Positions 1-7,068 of a stretch of DNA of 25,187 nucleotides are shown piece after piece (position 1 is the first letter of the stretch; every line of letters starts with the position of its first letter). The stretch is from a virus. Under the pieces are notes generated by a model, which made no database searches, was not told the DNA's origin, and worked only from the letters and a program-made list of their open reading frames with translations. A program made the position numbers and the translations under genes. The stretch lies in IMG/VR virus record IMGVR_UViG_3300014838_000586, positions 1 to 25,187 of that record; one strand, 5' to 3'.

Positions 1-74
1 AGCAGCGCTCCGCAACCGTCCGCCGTCGTCAGCAGCGCTCCGCAACCGTCCGCCGTCGTCAGCAGCGCTCCGCA
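1..74 (+). repeat. 30-nt direct tandem repeat inside a coding region
   Basis: Two identical 30-base units (1-30 and 31-60) are followed by 14 matching bases of a third (61-74). The array begins at the window edge, so the copy number is unknown. The unit is a multiple of three and encodes SSAPQPSAVV, so changes in copy number would lengthen or shorten a linker without breaking the frame. Confidence 0.95.
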
Positions 75-240
75 GAAGGCCGCAGCTGCCAGCAAGACTG
101 ACCGGGTGCTGGATGCGCTTCAGGCCGCCCGCGCTAAGGGTGAGACCCCGACCGCCGCGTCGCTGGCTGAGCAGTGTGACGTCTCGCCCACCCTCGCCCG
201 GAACGTCGTGCGGGCTGCATCGAACGGGAAGGCAGCATGA
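1..240 (+). CDS. C-terminal fragment of a plasmid-type protein with a helix-turn-helix end
   Basis: Only the last 79 codons are present; the 5' part lies outside the window. The frame opens with two full copies and part of a third copy of a ten-residue Ser/Ala/Pro/Gln repeat (SSAPQPSAVV), a probable flexible linker. It then reads into a compact helical region resembling a winged helix-turn-helix (TDRVLDALQAARAKG, then SLAEQCDVSPTLARNVVRAA), a plausible DNA-binding domain. The stop codon overlaps the ATG of the FtsK-like gene (ATGA at 237-240), so the two are translationally coupled. Proteins with an N-terminal membrane or DUF2637-type region and a C-terminal HTH often precede FtsK/TraB genes on actinobacterial plasmids. 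That identity is inference, because the diagnostic N-terminus is missing. Confidence 0.7.
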   Translation, partial: SSAPQPSAVVSSAPQPSAVVSSAPQKAAAASKTDRVLDALQAARAKGETPTAASLAEQCDVSPTLARNVVRAASNGKAA

Positions 241-1997
241 GCACCCACGACCCGTCCATGATCATTGCCTTCGCGCACGGGCACCCGCAGCTGGCGCTCA
301 CCGGGCTCGCCATTGCTGCTGTCGGCGTGTTTGTGTGGGTGCTTGAGGAGAAGGCCAAGCGAGAGCACGTCACCGCCCGGGATCTGCTGAGTGCTGCTGC
401 CGCATTTCCTGCTGCTGCTGTTGCTGCCGGGCTGCTGTTCGCGCCAGCACTGATGTACAGGGTTGTGTGGATTGCTGCTGCTGTGCTGGCCGCGGTGAGT
501 GTGCTGCTGCTGGTGCTGACCGTCCGGCGCAGGCGGAGCAGCAGGGTGCACTACCGGCCGCTGCACGATGCTGTCGGTGCTGCTGCCGGGCACGACGGCG
601 ACTCCCCCCGGAAGTACCTGAAGGTGAGCCGGGACCTGTCCCAGACGACGGTGCGGATGACCCCCGCCGCCGCGGCCGACGCCAGCAGGGTGAAGCGTCT
701 CGTCCATGCGGTGCCGCAGGTGCTCCAGCTGGGTGAGCACGTTGTGGTGCAGGAGCTGCACGGGAACCACCCGCGCCTGGTGTTTCGGGCGTGCGGGCCG
801 AAAGAGTCCCTGCCGGTACTGCCCATCCGGGACATGATCCCGCGGCTGGCCCGGGTGGCGGGGCCGAAGCAGATCGCGCTGGGTGTTGAGGCGGAGGCCG
901 GGCTGATCGAGGTGGACTTCGCCCGCGTGGTGCACATGCTGATCAGCGCGATGACCGGCTCCGGGAAGTCGAACCTGACCACCTTCATCCTGATGCAGTT
1001 CCTGTTCAAGGGCGCGGTCGGCGTTGTGATCGACCCGACCGGGATGAGCTACCCGTGGGCGAAAGACCTGCCGAACGTGTTCTACGCCCGCGACGACGGT
1101 GATGTCCGCCGGGCCTGCCACTGGCTCGATGGGGAGCTGAAGCGCCGGGATGCGTTCGTGCGCGACCACAGCGACCTGTCCGGGTTCGTGGAAGGCGGGT
1201 TCGGGACGGACCTGATCGTCGTGGCGGATGAGAAGAACCTGATGGAGCGGCGGCTGAATCAGACGTGGGCCCTGAACGGGGGCAAGGGGTGCGATCCGGC
1301 GCTGCTTATCCTCAACGACGTGCACTACGCGGGCCGGAAGGTCGGCATTCACGCGCTGGTCCCGATGGTGCGCGGGGACGCGAAAGCTGCGGGCGGCGGA
1401 ACCGTGCGAGGGCAGGCGGGGCTGGTGGCGTTCGGGGCGAACCCGAAGCAGGCCGAGTGGGACATGTTTTTCCGTGGTGATCCGAAGCCGGAGTGCCGGG
1501 AAATCCCCGTGCCGGCCGGGCGGATGCAGGTGTGCTTCGGCGGTGCGGTGCACGAGATCCAGGTGCCGCACTGCCTGGAGGTTCCGAAGACCGGGGCCGA
1601 ACGGATTGCGGCGCTGGAGATGGCCACGACGGTGCGGGATTACGCGCTCTCCGGAACGGTGACTCCAGCGCCCGCTGAGCTTCTGGATGGTGAGGAGGAG
1701 TACGTCCAGTTCGGTGCTGAGCTGGAAGAACGCGACGAACCTACTCCTCATACTCAGGTTTCTCTGTCCGACGTGATCGCGGAGGAACTAACGGGCCTGG
1801 ACTTGAGGCAGCTCCAGAACGTCGCCGCCCGCGGCAAGTTCCCCGAGGTCGCCGGTAAGCGGGGCCGGGCCTACCTCTACGACCGCGAGCAGATTATCGC
1901 CTGGGAGCGCGAACGGACTGGCCAGCCTGAGCAGGCAGCCGGGGCCGGGCAGGTAGCCGACGTCATCCCGATCAACCGGAAGAGGGAAAACGCATGA
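237..1997 (+). CDS. FtsK/SpoIIIE-type (TraB-like) DNA translocase with C-terminal DNA-binding domain
   Basis: A 586-residue membrane ATPase likely to pump DNA during conjugative transfer. Hydrophobic segments at about residues 18-36 and 50-92 suggest two or three N-terminal membrane helices. The motor domain has a Walker A motif (MTGSGKSN, residues 239-246) and a Walker B-like strand ending in acidic residues (LIVVADE, 326-332). The C-terminus (about 516-563, LTGLDLRQLQNVAARG through YDREQIIAWERE) resembles a MerR/excisionase-type helix-turn-helix and could recognise a transfer site, as the C-terminal winged helix of Streptomyces TraB does. The start overlaps the upstream stop (ATGA) and the stop overlaps the next start (ATGA at 1994-1997), so it sits within an operon. 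The motor call is firm; the conjugation role rests on the neighbours. Confidence 0.88.
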   Translation: MSTHDPSMIIAFAHGHPQLALTGLAIAAVGVFVWVLEEKAKREHVTARDLLSAAAAFPAAAVAAGLLFAPALMYRVVWIAAAVLAAVSVLLLVLTVRRRRSSRVHYRPLHDAVGAAAGHDGDSPRKYLKVSRDLSQTTVRMTPAAAADASRVKRLVHAVPQVLQLGEHVVVQELHGNHPRLVFRACGPKESLPVLPIRDMIPRLARVAGPKQIALGVEAEAGLIEVDFARVVHMLISAMTGSGKSNLTTFILMQFLFKGAVGVVIDPTGMSYPWAKDLPNVFYARDDGDVRRACHWLDGELKRRDAFVRDHSDLSGFVEGGFGTDLIVVADEKNLMERRLNQTWALNGGKGCDPALLILNDVHYAGRKVGIHALVPMVRGDAKAAGGGTVRGQAGLVAFGANPKQAEWDMFFRGDPKPECREIPVPAGRMQVCFGGAVHEIQVPHCLEVPKTGAERIAALEMATTVRDYALSGTVTPAPAELLDGEEEYVQFGAELEERDEPTPHTQVSLSDVIAEELTGLDLRQLQNVAARGKFPEVAGKRGRAYLYDREQIIAWERERTGQPEQAAGAGQVADVIPINRKRENA

Positions 1998-4000
1998 TCC
2001 GCCGCCTTGCCGTGCTGATCGTAGCGGTCGTGCTCACGGTGCTGGCCACCAGCGGGATGGCGTTCGCGTCCACAGGCCACGCCACACGGCCCCACGTGGC
2101 CGCGGTCACCCCGATCACCTCCTGCAACCAGCTCGGGTTCCTGGGCCCGGACGCTCAGGCCGCCTGCAACCTGGGACCACCGTCGAACAGCGCGATCAGC
2201 GGCATTCTGCACGACCTCAACCCGGCCAACCTCATCAACGGCGCCAACAACACCTGCCAGCCGGGGGTGCCGATGCCGGAGTCCGCATCCGATTCCACCC
2301 TGCTCGCGCCCGCCCCGGTCCCGGCGGCTAACCGTACGCTCTGGTCGAGCTACGGCACCAGCGGCTTGTTCTGGGCGCCTTATAACCTTCAGTGCTCCGA
2401 GTGGGAAAACCTTCTCGGCAACGCCTGGGCGAATGGGATGTTCACCTCCGCGAAGGTGCTCACCTCGGTCACCCTCACCGTCGTGCATGCCGCGACCACA
2501 CCGGGGCTGCTGAACGGTATCCAGACGAAGATCGATGCGGCCATCGTCGCGGTCGGCCACAGTGCTGAGCAGTGGATGGTGGTCCTGATCATCCTGGGCG
2601 CCGGGTATATGGCCTGGGCGCTGGTCCGGCACCGGGCCCGTGAGGTACTCACCTCCGCGATGCACATGGTCATCTTCGCGGTGCCGCTGCTGCTGCTGGT
2701 CGCCATGCCACAGCTCTGGACTAGTATCCCCGCCAAGGTGGTCAGCGCCGCCACCCAGACGACCAGCGACATTTTCTCCACCATGCCCGCCGTCGGCAGC
2801 GCGAACGCCTGTGTGGCGACCAGCCCAGGTGACCCGCAGTCGGCCGGTGAGAAGCTGACCGTCAACGACCACGGTGCCGACGCGCTGTGGGGGTTCATGG
2901 CGTGCCGTCCGTGGCTGGCCGGGGAGTTCTCCGACCCGTCGCTTCAGGTCAAGTACGGCCGGGCGCTGCTGTGGTCCCAGTCGTTCGCAGTGGGCGAGCC
3001 GCAGACCACCGCCACCGCCAGCCTGAAGGCGCAGCTGTACGGCGGGATCGACAACGAGATCAACAAGAACAGCCCCGGCTCGGTGGGCCTGTTCGAGGGT
3101 AACCAGTATCAGGACCGGATGGCGGCAGCCGGGCTGGCCACCCTGATGGACCTGGTGCTGGCGATCGTGTTCATCGGCCTGGCGTGCATGCTGCTGTTCG
3201 CGCAGATCGGGTTCTATCTGCTGCTGGTCGCCGCCCCGGTGATCCTGCTAGTCGGCATGTACCCCGGCGAGGCCGGCCGCCGGTTCTGCTTCAAGTGGTA
3301 TGAGCGGATGCTGGGGCTGCTGGCGAAAATGGCGATCGGCACCGTGCTGCTCACCGGAATGCTGTGGGTGTTCGCGCTGCTGACCGGGCTGTCGTCGTCC
3401 TGGGTGATTCAGGGCATTCTGATCACTCTGGCCGGTGCGGCGCTGCTGGTGAAGCGGAAGAAAGTCGTCTCCGGTGCTGTCTCCGTCAAGGGCAGCATGG
3501 CCGCGAAGCTCACCGGAACAGCACCAGCACAGTCCAGCAGCACTGCCCCCCGGCGTGCTGAAGCCGGAGTGCTGGGTGCTGCTGCTGGCTACGAGGCCGC
3601 CCGCCACCACGCGGCCCGGCCGCCAGAGCAGAGCACCTTCCACAAGACGGTCAAGACTGGCCAGCACGTCGCAGCCGCCTACAGCACGGGGGGCCTGGCC
3701 GCTGCTGGTACCGCCGTCACCGGACTCGCGCACGGTCAGGTGCAGCGCCGCCGCGACGCCAAGCAGGCCGAGGCTGGCCAGCGTACCGCCGACGCAGCCG
3801 CGAAGGCACAGAACTGGCGGGAGAACCTGCCCGGCAAGGTGCACAGCAAGGCCGCCACTGAGCAGCTGCACGGCAACTTCCCGGCGCACAAGGCCGCACC
3901 GCCTGAGCAGCACCGCGACACGGTTGTCCACACCAGCTACCAGACCAGCCCGGCACAGCGGCCCGAAGTCCAGGACGTGCGGGAAGAGAAGTCGGCTTAA
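1994..4000 (+). CDS. VirB6/TrbL-like polytopic membrane protein of the transfer apparatus
   Basis: A 668-residue protein with a signal sequence (residues 1-25, basic MIRR then a hydrophobic run ending near AFA) and an exported region of about 170 residues. Hydrophobic helices follow near 194-215, 218-239, 376-425 (probably two) and 438-490 (two or three). The last 175 residues are basic, Ala/Gln-rich and low in complexity, a likely cytoplasmic tail. This layout matches actinobacterial VirB6/TrbL proteins, which form the inner-membrane channel of type IV secretion-like systems. There are no catalytic motifs to check, so the assignment rests on topology, length and position between an FtsK-like motor and a wall hydrolase. 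The stop (TAA, 3998-4000) shares one base with the next ATG. Confidence 0.75.
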   Translation: MIRRLAVLIVAVVLTVLATSGMAFASTGHATRPHVAAVTPITSCNQLGFLGPDAQAACNLGPPSNSAISGILHDLNPANLINGANNTCQPGVPMPESASDSTLLAPAPVPAANRTLWSSYGTSGLFWAPYNLQCSEWENLLGNAWANGMFTSAKVLTSVTLTVVHAATTPGLLNGIQTKIDAAIVAVGHSAEQWMVVLIILGAGYMAWALVRHRAREVLTSAMHMVIFAVPLLLLVAMPQLWTSIPAKVVSAATQTTSDIFSTMPAVGSANACVATSPGDPQSAGEKLTVNDHGADALWGFMACRPWLAGEFSDPSLQVKYGRALLWSQSFAVGEPQTTATASLKAQLYGGIDNEINKNSPGSVGLFEGNQYQDRMAAAGLATLMDLVLAIVFIGLACMLLFAQIGFYLLLVAAPVILLVGMYPGEAGRRFCFKWYERMLGLLAKMAIGTVLLTGMLWVFALLTGLSSSWVIQGILITLAGAALLVKRKKVVSGAVSVKGSMAAKLTGTAPAQSSSTAPRRAEAGVLGAAAGYEAARHHAARPPEQSTFHKTVKTGQHVAAAYSTGGLAAAGTAVTGLAHGQVQRRRDAKQAEAGQRTADAAAKAQNWRENLPGKVHSKAATEQLHGNFPAHKAAPPEQHRDTVVHTSYQTSPAQRPEVQDVREEKSA

Positions 4001-5064
4001 TGAAAACGGTCGTCGCTATCGCGGCAGTGCTGGCGGCAGTGTTCCTGCTGCCGATGGTGGCGGTCATGTTCACCGGGGCGCCGCCGCCGTTTGCCCGCGG
4101 CGGTAACGGCTGCCAGCCATCCACGAGCACCACCACCTCGGTGACCGGCGCGACCACCCAGGGCAGCGGCGCCCTGCCCGCCAACTGGGCTGCGATCACC
4201 AGCTTCCTGACCTCCCACAGCTACAGCAAGAACGCCGCGGCTGGGATCGCCGGGAACGTGCAGGCTGAGTCCGGCGGGAACCCGGAGGAGCTTCAGATCG
4301 GCGGTGGGGGCGGTACCGGGATCATCCAGTGGACTCCGGCCAGTTCCGCCGCCCCGCTCCAGCCGATCATCACCGGGAACGTCAGCGCTGACCTGGCCAC
4401 CCAGCTGACCGACCTGCTCACCTACAACAGCGCTAAGCAGGCTAGCGGTCTGGCCAGTATCGCCGCGCTTAACGCGGAGCCGACCGCCGCGGTGGCCGCT
4501 GCCTACTACGAATCAGCGTTCGAGCACCCGGCCAGCCTGGCTGACGCGCCGCTCCGGTCCGCGAATGCGAACGCTGTGCTGACGGCCATGACCAAAGGCG
4601 GCGGGAACGGCGGGGTGACCACAGCGAGCGTCGTCACCAAGTGCACCGGGACGAAGACCACCACGACCGGCGACGTCGCCCCGCTGGCCACCGGCAAGGC
4701 CGCCGTCGCTATCGCCTACGCGAAGCAGCAGCTCGGTAAGCCGTACGTGTGGGGCGGCACCGGGCCGGACGGGTTCGACTGCTCGGGCCTGGTGATGGAA
4801 GCGTGGCAGGCAGCGGGCGTGAACATCCCCCGGACGTCGGAGGCGCAGTACGCCGCGCTCCCGCACATCACCGCAGCTCAGGCTCAGCCGGGCGACCTTA
4901 TCTTCTACGCGGGCTCCGACGGCACCATGACCGCCCCGGGCCACGTGGTGATGTACCTGGGCGGCGGCCTCGTCATCCAGGCGTACACGACCGGCACCCC
5001 AATCGAGATCAGCACGCTGGCCTTCATGGGACCCAGCCAGCTCGTCGGATACGCGAGGCCCTGA
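4000..5064 (+). CDS. Membrane-anchored two-domain peptidoglycan hydrolase (tail-lysozyme-like + NlpC/P60)
   Basis: 354 residues, likely acting in the cell wall to open a path for the transfer channel. An N-terminal signal anchor (about 1-27) leads to a Thr/Ser-rich stretch. Residues about 63-200 resemble the phage tail lysozyme fold (SYSKNAAAGIAGNVQAESGG, then GTGIIQWTP), with Glu90 the likely catalytic acid. Residues about 230-354 form an NlpC/P60 endopeptidase with Cys261 in DCSG, His315 in GHVVMY, and the family's YVWGG and PRTSEAQ segments. The muramidase-plus-NlpC/P60 pairing is known from conjugative elements of Gram-positive bacteria (VirB1-like proteins such as Tn916 Orf14). Start and stop overlap the neighbours by one base each. 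Confidence 0.88.
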   Translation: MKTVVAIAAVLAAVFLLPMVAVMFTGAPPPFARGGNGCQPSTSTTTSVTGATTQGSGALPANWAAITSFLTSHSYSKNAAAGIAGNVQAESGGNPEELQIGGGGGTGIIQWTPASSAAPLQPIITGNVSADLATQLTDLLTYNSAKQASGLASIAALNAEPTAAVAAAYYESAFEHPASLADAPLRSANANAVLTAMTKGGGNGGVTTASVVTKCTGTKTTTTGDVAPLATGKAAVAIAYAKQQLGKPYVWGGTGPDGFDCSGLVMEAWQAAGVNIPRTSEAQYAALPHITAAQAQPGDLIFYAGSDGTMTAPGHVVMYLGGGLVIQAYTTGTPIEISTLAFMGPSQLVGYARP

Positions 5065-5255
5065 TGTATGTACTGGTTCTGACCGGCCCGGACTGCGAGG
5101 AGTACCCCGGGCACGAGTGCGTTATAGACGTCATAGAGGTGGAAAGCCGCGCGCAGGCGAAGGAAGCCGCCGGGAAGCTCAGGCAGGAAGGTCTGTGCGC
5201 GCACTTCGGGGCCACCCGTCCGCTGACCGACTACGTGGAGGAAGACCCGTTCTGA
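5064..5255 (+). CDS. Small hypothetical protein (63 aa)
   Basis: A 63-residue acidic protein starting MYVLVLTGPDCEEYPGHE and ending YVEEDPF. The ATG overlaps the stop of the hydrolase gene (TGATG at 5062-5066), and its own TGA overlaps the next ATG in the same way (5253-5257). The same frame stays open further upstream, but that part is a shadow of the hydrolase. The coupled ATG and the amphipathic, non-repetitive product support a real gene. No family is recognised. The predicted pattern is a beta strand, a helix (ESRAQAKEAAGKLRQEG) and a short strand. Confidence 0.65.
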   Translation: MYVLVLTGPDCEEYPGHECVIDVIEVESRAQAKEAAGKLRQEGLCAHFGATRPLTDYVEEDPF

Positions 5256-5722
5256 TGTATGAGCTGGCCTTCTTCGTCATCGTCGCCGCGGTGATGCTGG
5301 CCCGGACTGGCGTGCTGGTGCCACCGCGATGGCGGGCCCGGTACCGGCACTGGGAGAGGCGGCCATTCTTCTGGGCCAGGGCGGGCCGTCAGTACGCCAG
5401 GTCGGCGCGGATCAGCGAGCGGCAGCGGAAGATCGTGCAGGCGGCCGACCGGCACCGCTGCATCATGCGGGACGGGTCATGCGCGGGTTCGCTTCAGGTG
5501 GACCACGGAAGACCCTGGTCATGTGGCGGGCGAACGTGGGTGTTCAACCTGTTCCTGCTCTGCCGGTACCACAACGTGACGATCAAGAGCAACTACTGGC
5601 CTGGAAGCTATTACCGCGGCAGCAACATCGTCCTGGCCGCGGCCATACTCCGGCGGGAGCAGCATGCGCGGTGGAACCCGTTCCGGTGGCTGCGGGCGGG
5701 CCTTACCTCGACGGTGCGTTAG
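5255..5722 (+). CDS. HNH endonuclease with N-terminal membrane anchor
   Basis: 155 residues. Residues 5-22 are hydrophobic (LAFFVIVAAVMLA) and look like a single membrane anchor, followed by a basic stretch. The nuclease part has Cys69 and Cys76 (CIMRDGSC), the catalytic-type VDH with His84, Asn98, and Cys103/His106 (LCRYHN), a zinc-bound beta-beta-alpha-metal HNH arrangement. The ATG at 5255 overlaps the stop of the 63-residue gene, which fixes the start. An upstream extension in the same frame is rejected because it lies over the neighbour. It is the last gene of the plus-strand operon, and its TAG overlaps the stop of the convergent phage gene. Membrane anchoring is unusual for HNH enzymes and would suit processing of DNA at the transfer channel (inference). 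Confidence 0.8.
   Translation: MYELAFFVIVAAVMLARTGVLVPPRWRARYRHWERRPFFWARAGRQYARSARISERQRKIVQAADRHRCIMRDGSCAGSLQVDHGRPWSCGGRTWVFNLFLLCRYHNVTIKSNYWPGSYYRGSNIVLAAAILRREQHARWNPFRWLRAGLTSTVR
5719..5722. other. Convergent stop codons sharing four bases
   Basis: The plus-strand HNH gene ends with TAG at 5720-5722 and the minus-strand tail gene ends with TAA at 5721-5719, so both stops lie within TTAG. There is no room for a terminator between the operons, and I see no strong hairpin with a T-run within about 50 bases on either side. Confidence 0.9.
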
Positions 5723-6288
5723 ATCGGGTACAGCGATCCCGCGAGCGTCTGGCATAGGTTGGCCGCGTTAGCCGTGTCCCACGTCGCTGTGATCACGATG
5801 CTCCACGGCTGGGTACTGTCGAACGGCGCCGGGTGGTTGCCGTAGGTCGGGTTGCCGTGCAGGGTGGGCGTGCCGTTGCCGTTGATGGTCTGGATGGTCT
5901 CGTCCCAGATCGTGTGGCCTTGCAGCTGGCAGGCGGAACCTCCTGCGGTGACGTACATGGAGCCGTCAAGCGCCCAGATCATGTCTCCCTGGCTGGGCCG
6001 GCACGTCCACGGCCCCATGGTGAGCCCGATGACGGAGCCCGCCACGCTGTTGATCCGCAGGTTGAAGGTGAGCGCGGGAGTACCGGTGTCGTTGGCGTTG
6101 CCGAGGATGTGGAAGGCGTAGCCGTTGCCCGCCACCGCGTTGCTGGCCGGGATGGTGAAGCTGCCGATGACCGTCTCGGCGGCCGAGCTGGACACTGACC
6201 CGAGAGTCAGCGGGCTGAGCGTCACCGGCAGGGAGTTGGCCACCGCAGCCGTGATCCGCTGGCCGGCCTGAATAGGTGCCAGTCCCAT
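5719..6288 (-). CDS. Short phage tail fibre/tip protein
   Basis: A 189-residue protein with an N-terminus (MGLAPIQAGQRITAAVANSL) like the small structural proteins at the end of many actinophage tail modules. The rest is Thr/Ser/Gly-rich beta structure, including a QGHTIWDETIQTINGNG segment. A good Shine-Dalgarno (GGAGGG) lies about 7 bases upstream of the ATG, inside the 12-base gap after the preceding gene. It is the last gene of the tail operon. Its TAA overlaps the stop codon of the convergent HNH gene. It probably decorates the tail tip or forms a short fibre; no enzymatic motif is seen. Confidence 0.7.
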   Translation of the reverse strand: MGLAPIQAGQRITAAVANSLPVTLSPLTLGSVSSSAAETVIGSFTIPASNAVAGNGYAFHILGNANDTGTPALTFNLRINSVAGSVIGLTMGPWTCRPSQGDMIWALDGSMYVTAGGSACQLQGHTIWDETIQTINGNGTPTLHGNPTYGNHPAPFDSTQPWSIVITATWDTANAANLCQTLAGSLYPI

Positions 6289-6300
6289 GAGAGTGCCCTC

Positions 6301-7068
6301 CTACATTCCGAAGATAGCCGGATTGGCCAGGTTGACCGCGGCCCCGGCGTCGTGTGCTTTAACGATCCCATTCACGGACCTGACGACGGTGAACGTCTGC
6401 TGGACGGGCGACGCGATGCTCGGCTGGGCGAAAGACAGCACCACGAACCCGGTCTCAAACGTGCCGGCCTGCGCCGAGGTAATCGTCGGGTTGCTGGTGG
6501 GCCCCAGGTATTCAGACAGCCCGATGCAGCTGGACTGCGTGCCGCCAGGTGCCCCCTGTGCGTTAGACCCGATCGGCGGGATGATCGTGGTCCAGCCCGG
6601 CGGGAGGTTCTCCGAGTGCTGACCCGACGTGATGCCGGTGGCACCGTCGTCCAGTGCTCCCGCGAACAGCAGAACCGGCTGTGTGCTGGTCACGTTTGCC
6701 GGAAAGGCCGGTGTGCAGGTGTTAACGGGGGGACCGATCTGAGCAAATGAGCTGGCGGAGATCGTCGCGGGTGGGTATGCGGCTACGACGACTTCGGCCA
6801 TGCACGCGGCGCTGAACGGCACCGTGTAGGTGGACTCGTAGGTGGTGGCGACCTTGTAGAAGACGCCGAACGCGCTGCCGCCTGGAGACAGCGCGGTCCA
6901 GCCGGCCGGAGCTGTGGGGACAACGGCGTAAGGGTTGGCCACCCCGCCGAACGCGCACATGAACAGCAGGCCGCCGCTAATGAACATGGGCGGGGGCGTG
7001 ACGGAAACCGTTGCCGCGGGATTGCCGGACGGCGTGACCCCGAAGCTGTAGGACAGGCCGCTAGTCAT
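6301..7068 (-). CDS. Phage tail tip/fibre protein, beta-sandwich type
   Basis: 255 residues, rich in Gly, Ala, Pro, Ser and Thr, with alternating hydrophobic strands and regularly spaced Trp residues (APAGWTALSPGG, LPPGWTTIIPP), as in stacked beta-sandwich domains. The C-terminus (QQTFTVVRSVNGIVKAHDAG, then VNLANPAIFGM) matches a motif that ends many actinophage minor tail proteins as I recall them. The ATG overlaps the stop of the peptidase-like gene by 8 bases, so it is co-translated in the operon. The region around residues 5-110 resembles the N-terminal domain of the 1304-residue tip protein in composition and spacing, so the two may share a domain family. A receptor-binding or structural role is inferred. 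Confidence 0.65.
   Translation of the reverse strand: MTSGLSYSFGVTPSGNPAATVSVTPPPMFISGGLLFMCAFGGVANPYAVVPTAPAGWTALSPGGSAFGVFYKVATTYESTYTVPFSAACMAEVVVAAYPPATISASSFAQIGPPVNTCTPAFPANVTSTQPVLLFAGALDDGATGITSGQHSENLPPGWTTIIPPIGSNAQGAPGGTQSSCIGLSEYLGPTSNPTITSAQAGTFETGFVVLSFAQPSIASPVQQTFTVVRSVNGIVKAHDAGAAVNLANPAIFGM

Noticed and set aside
1-74. CRISPR array
   Set aside because: The 30-nt units are adjacent with no spacers and encode a protein linker.
391-530. CTG/GCT triplet-rich run as an expandable repeat
   Set aside because: The triplets are interrupted and encode Ala/Leu membrane helices; codon bias explains them.
120-1751. Long open frame (543 codons) on the minus strand opposite the FtsK-like gene
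   Set aside because: It is low in hydrophobic residues, rich in Arg, His, Pro and Gln, and lies fully opposite a gene with clear Walker motifs. High-GC DNA often leaves the opposite frame open.
5690-5770. Bidirectional terminator or attachment site at the junction of the two operons
   Set aside because: Only weak imperfect inverted pieces (GATCGGG/GATCCCG) are visible, without a T-run, and there is no integrase or direct repeat to support an att site.
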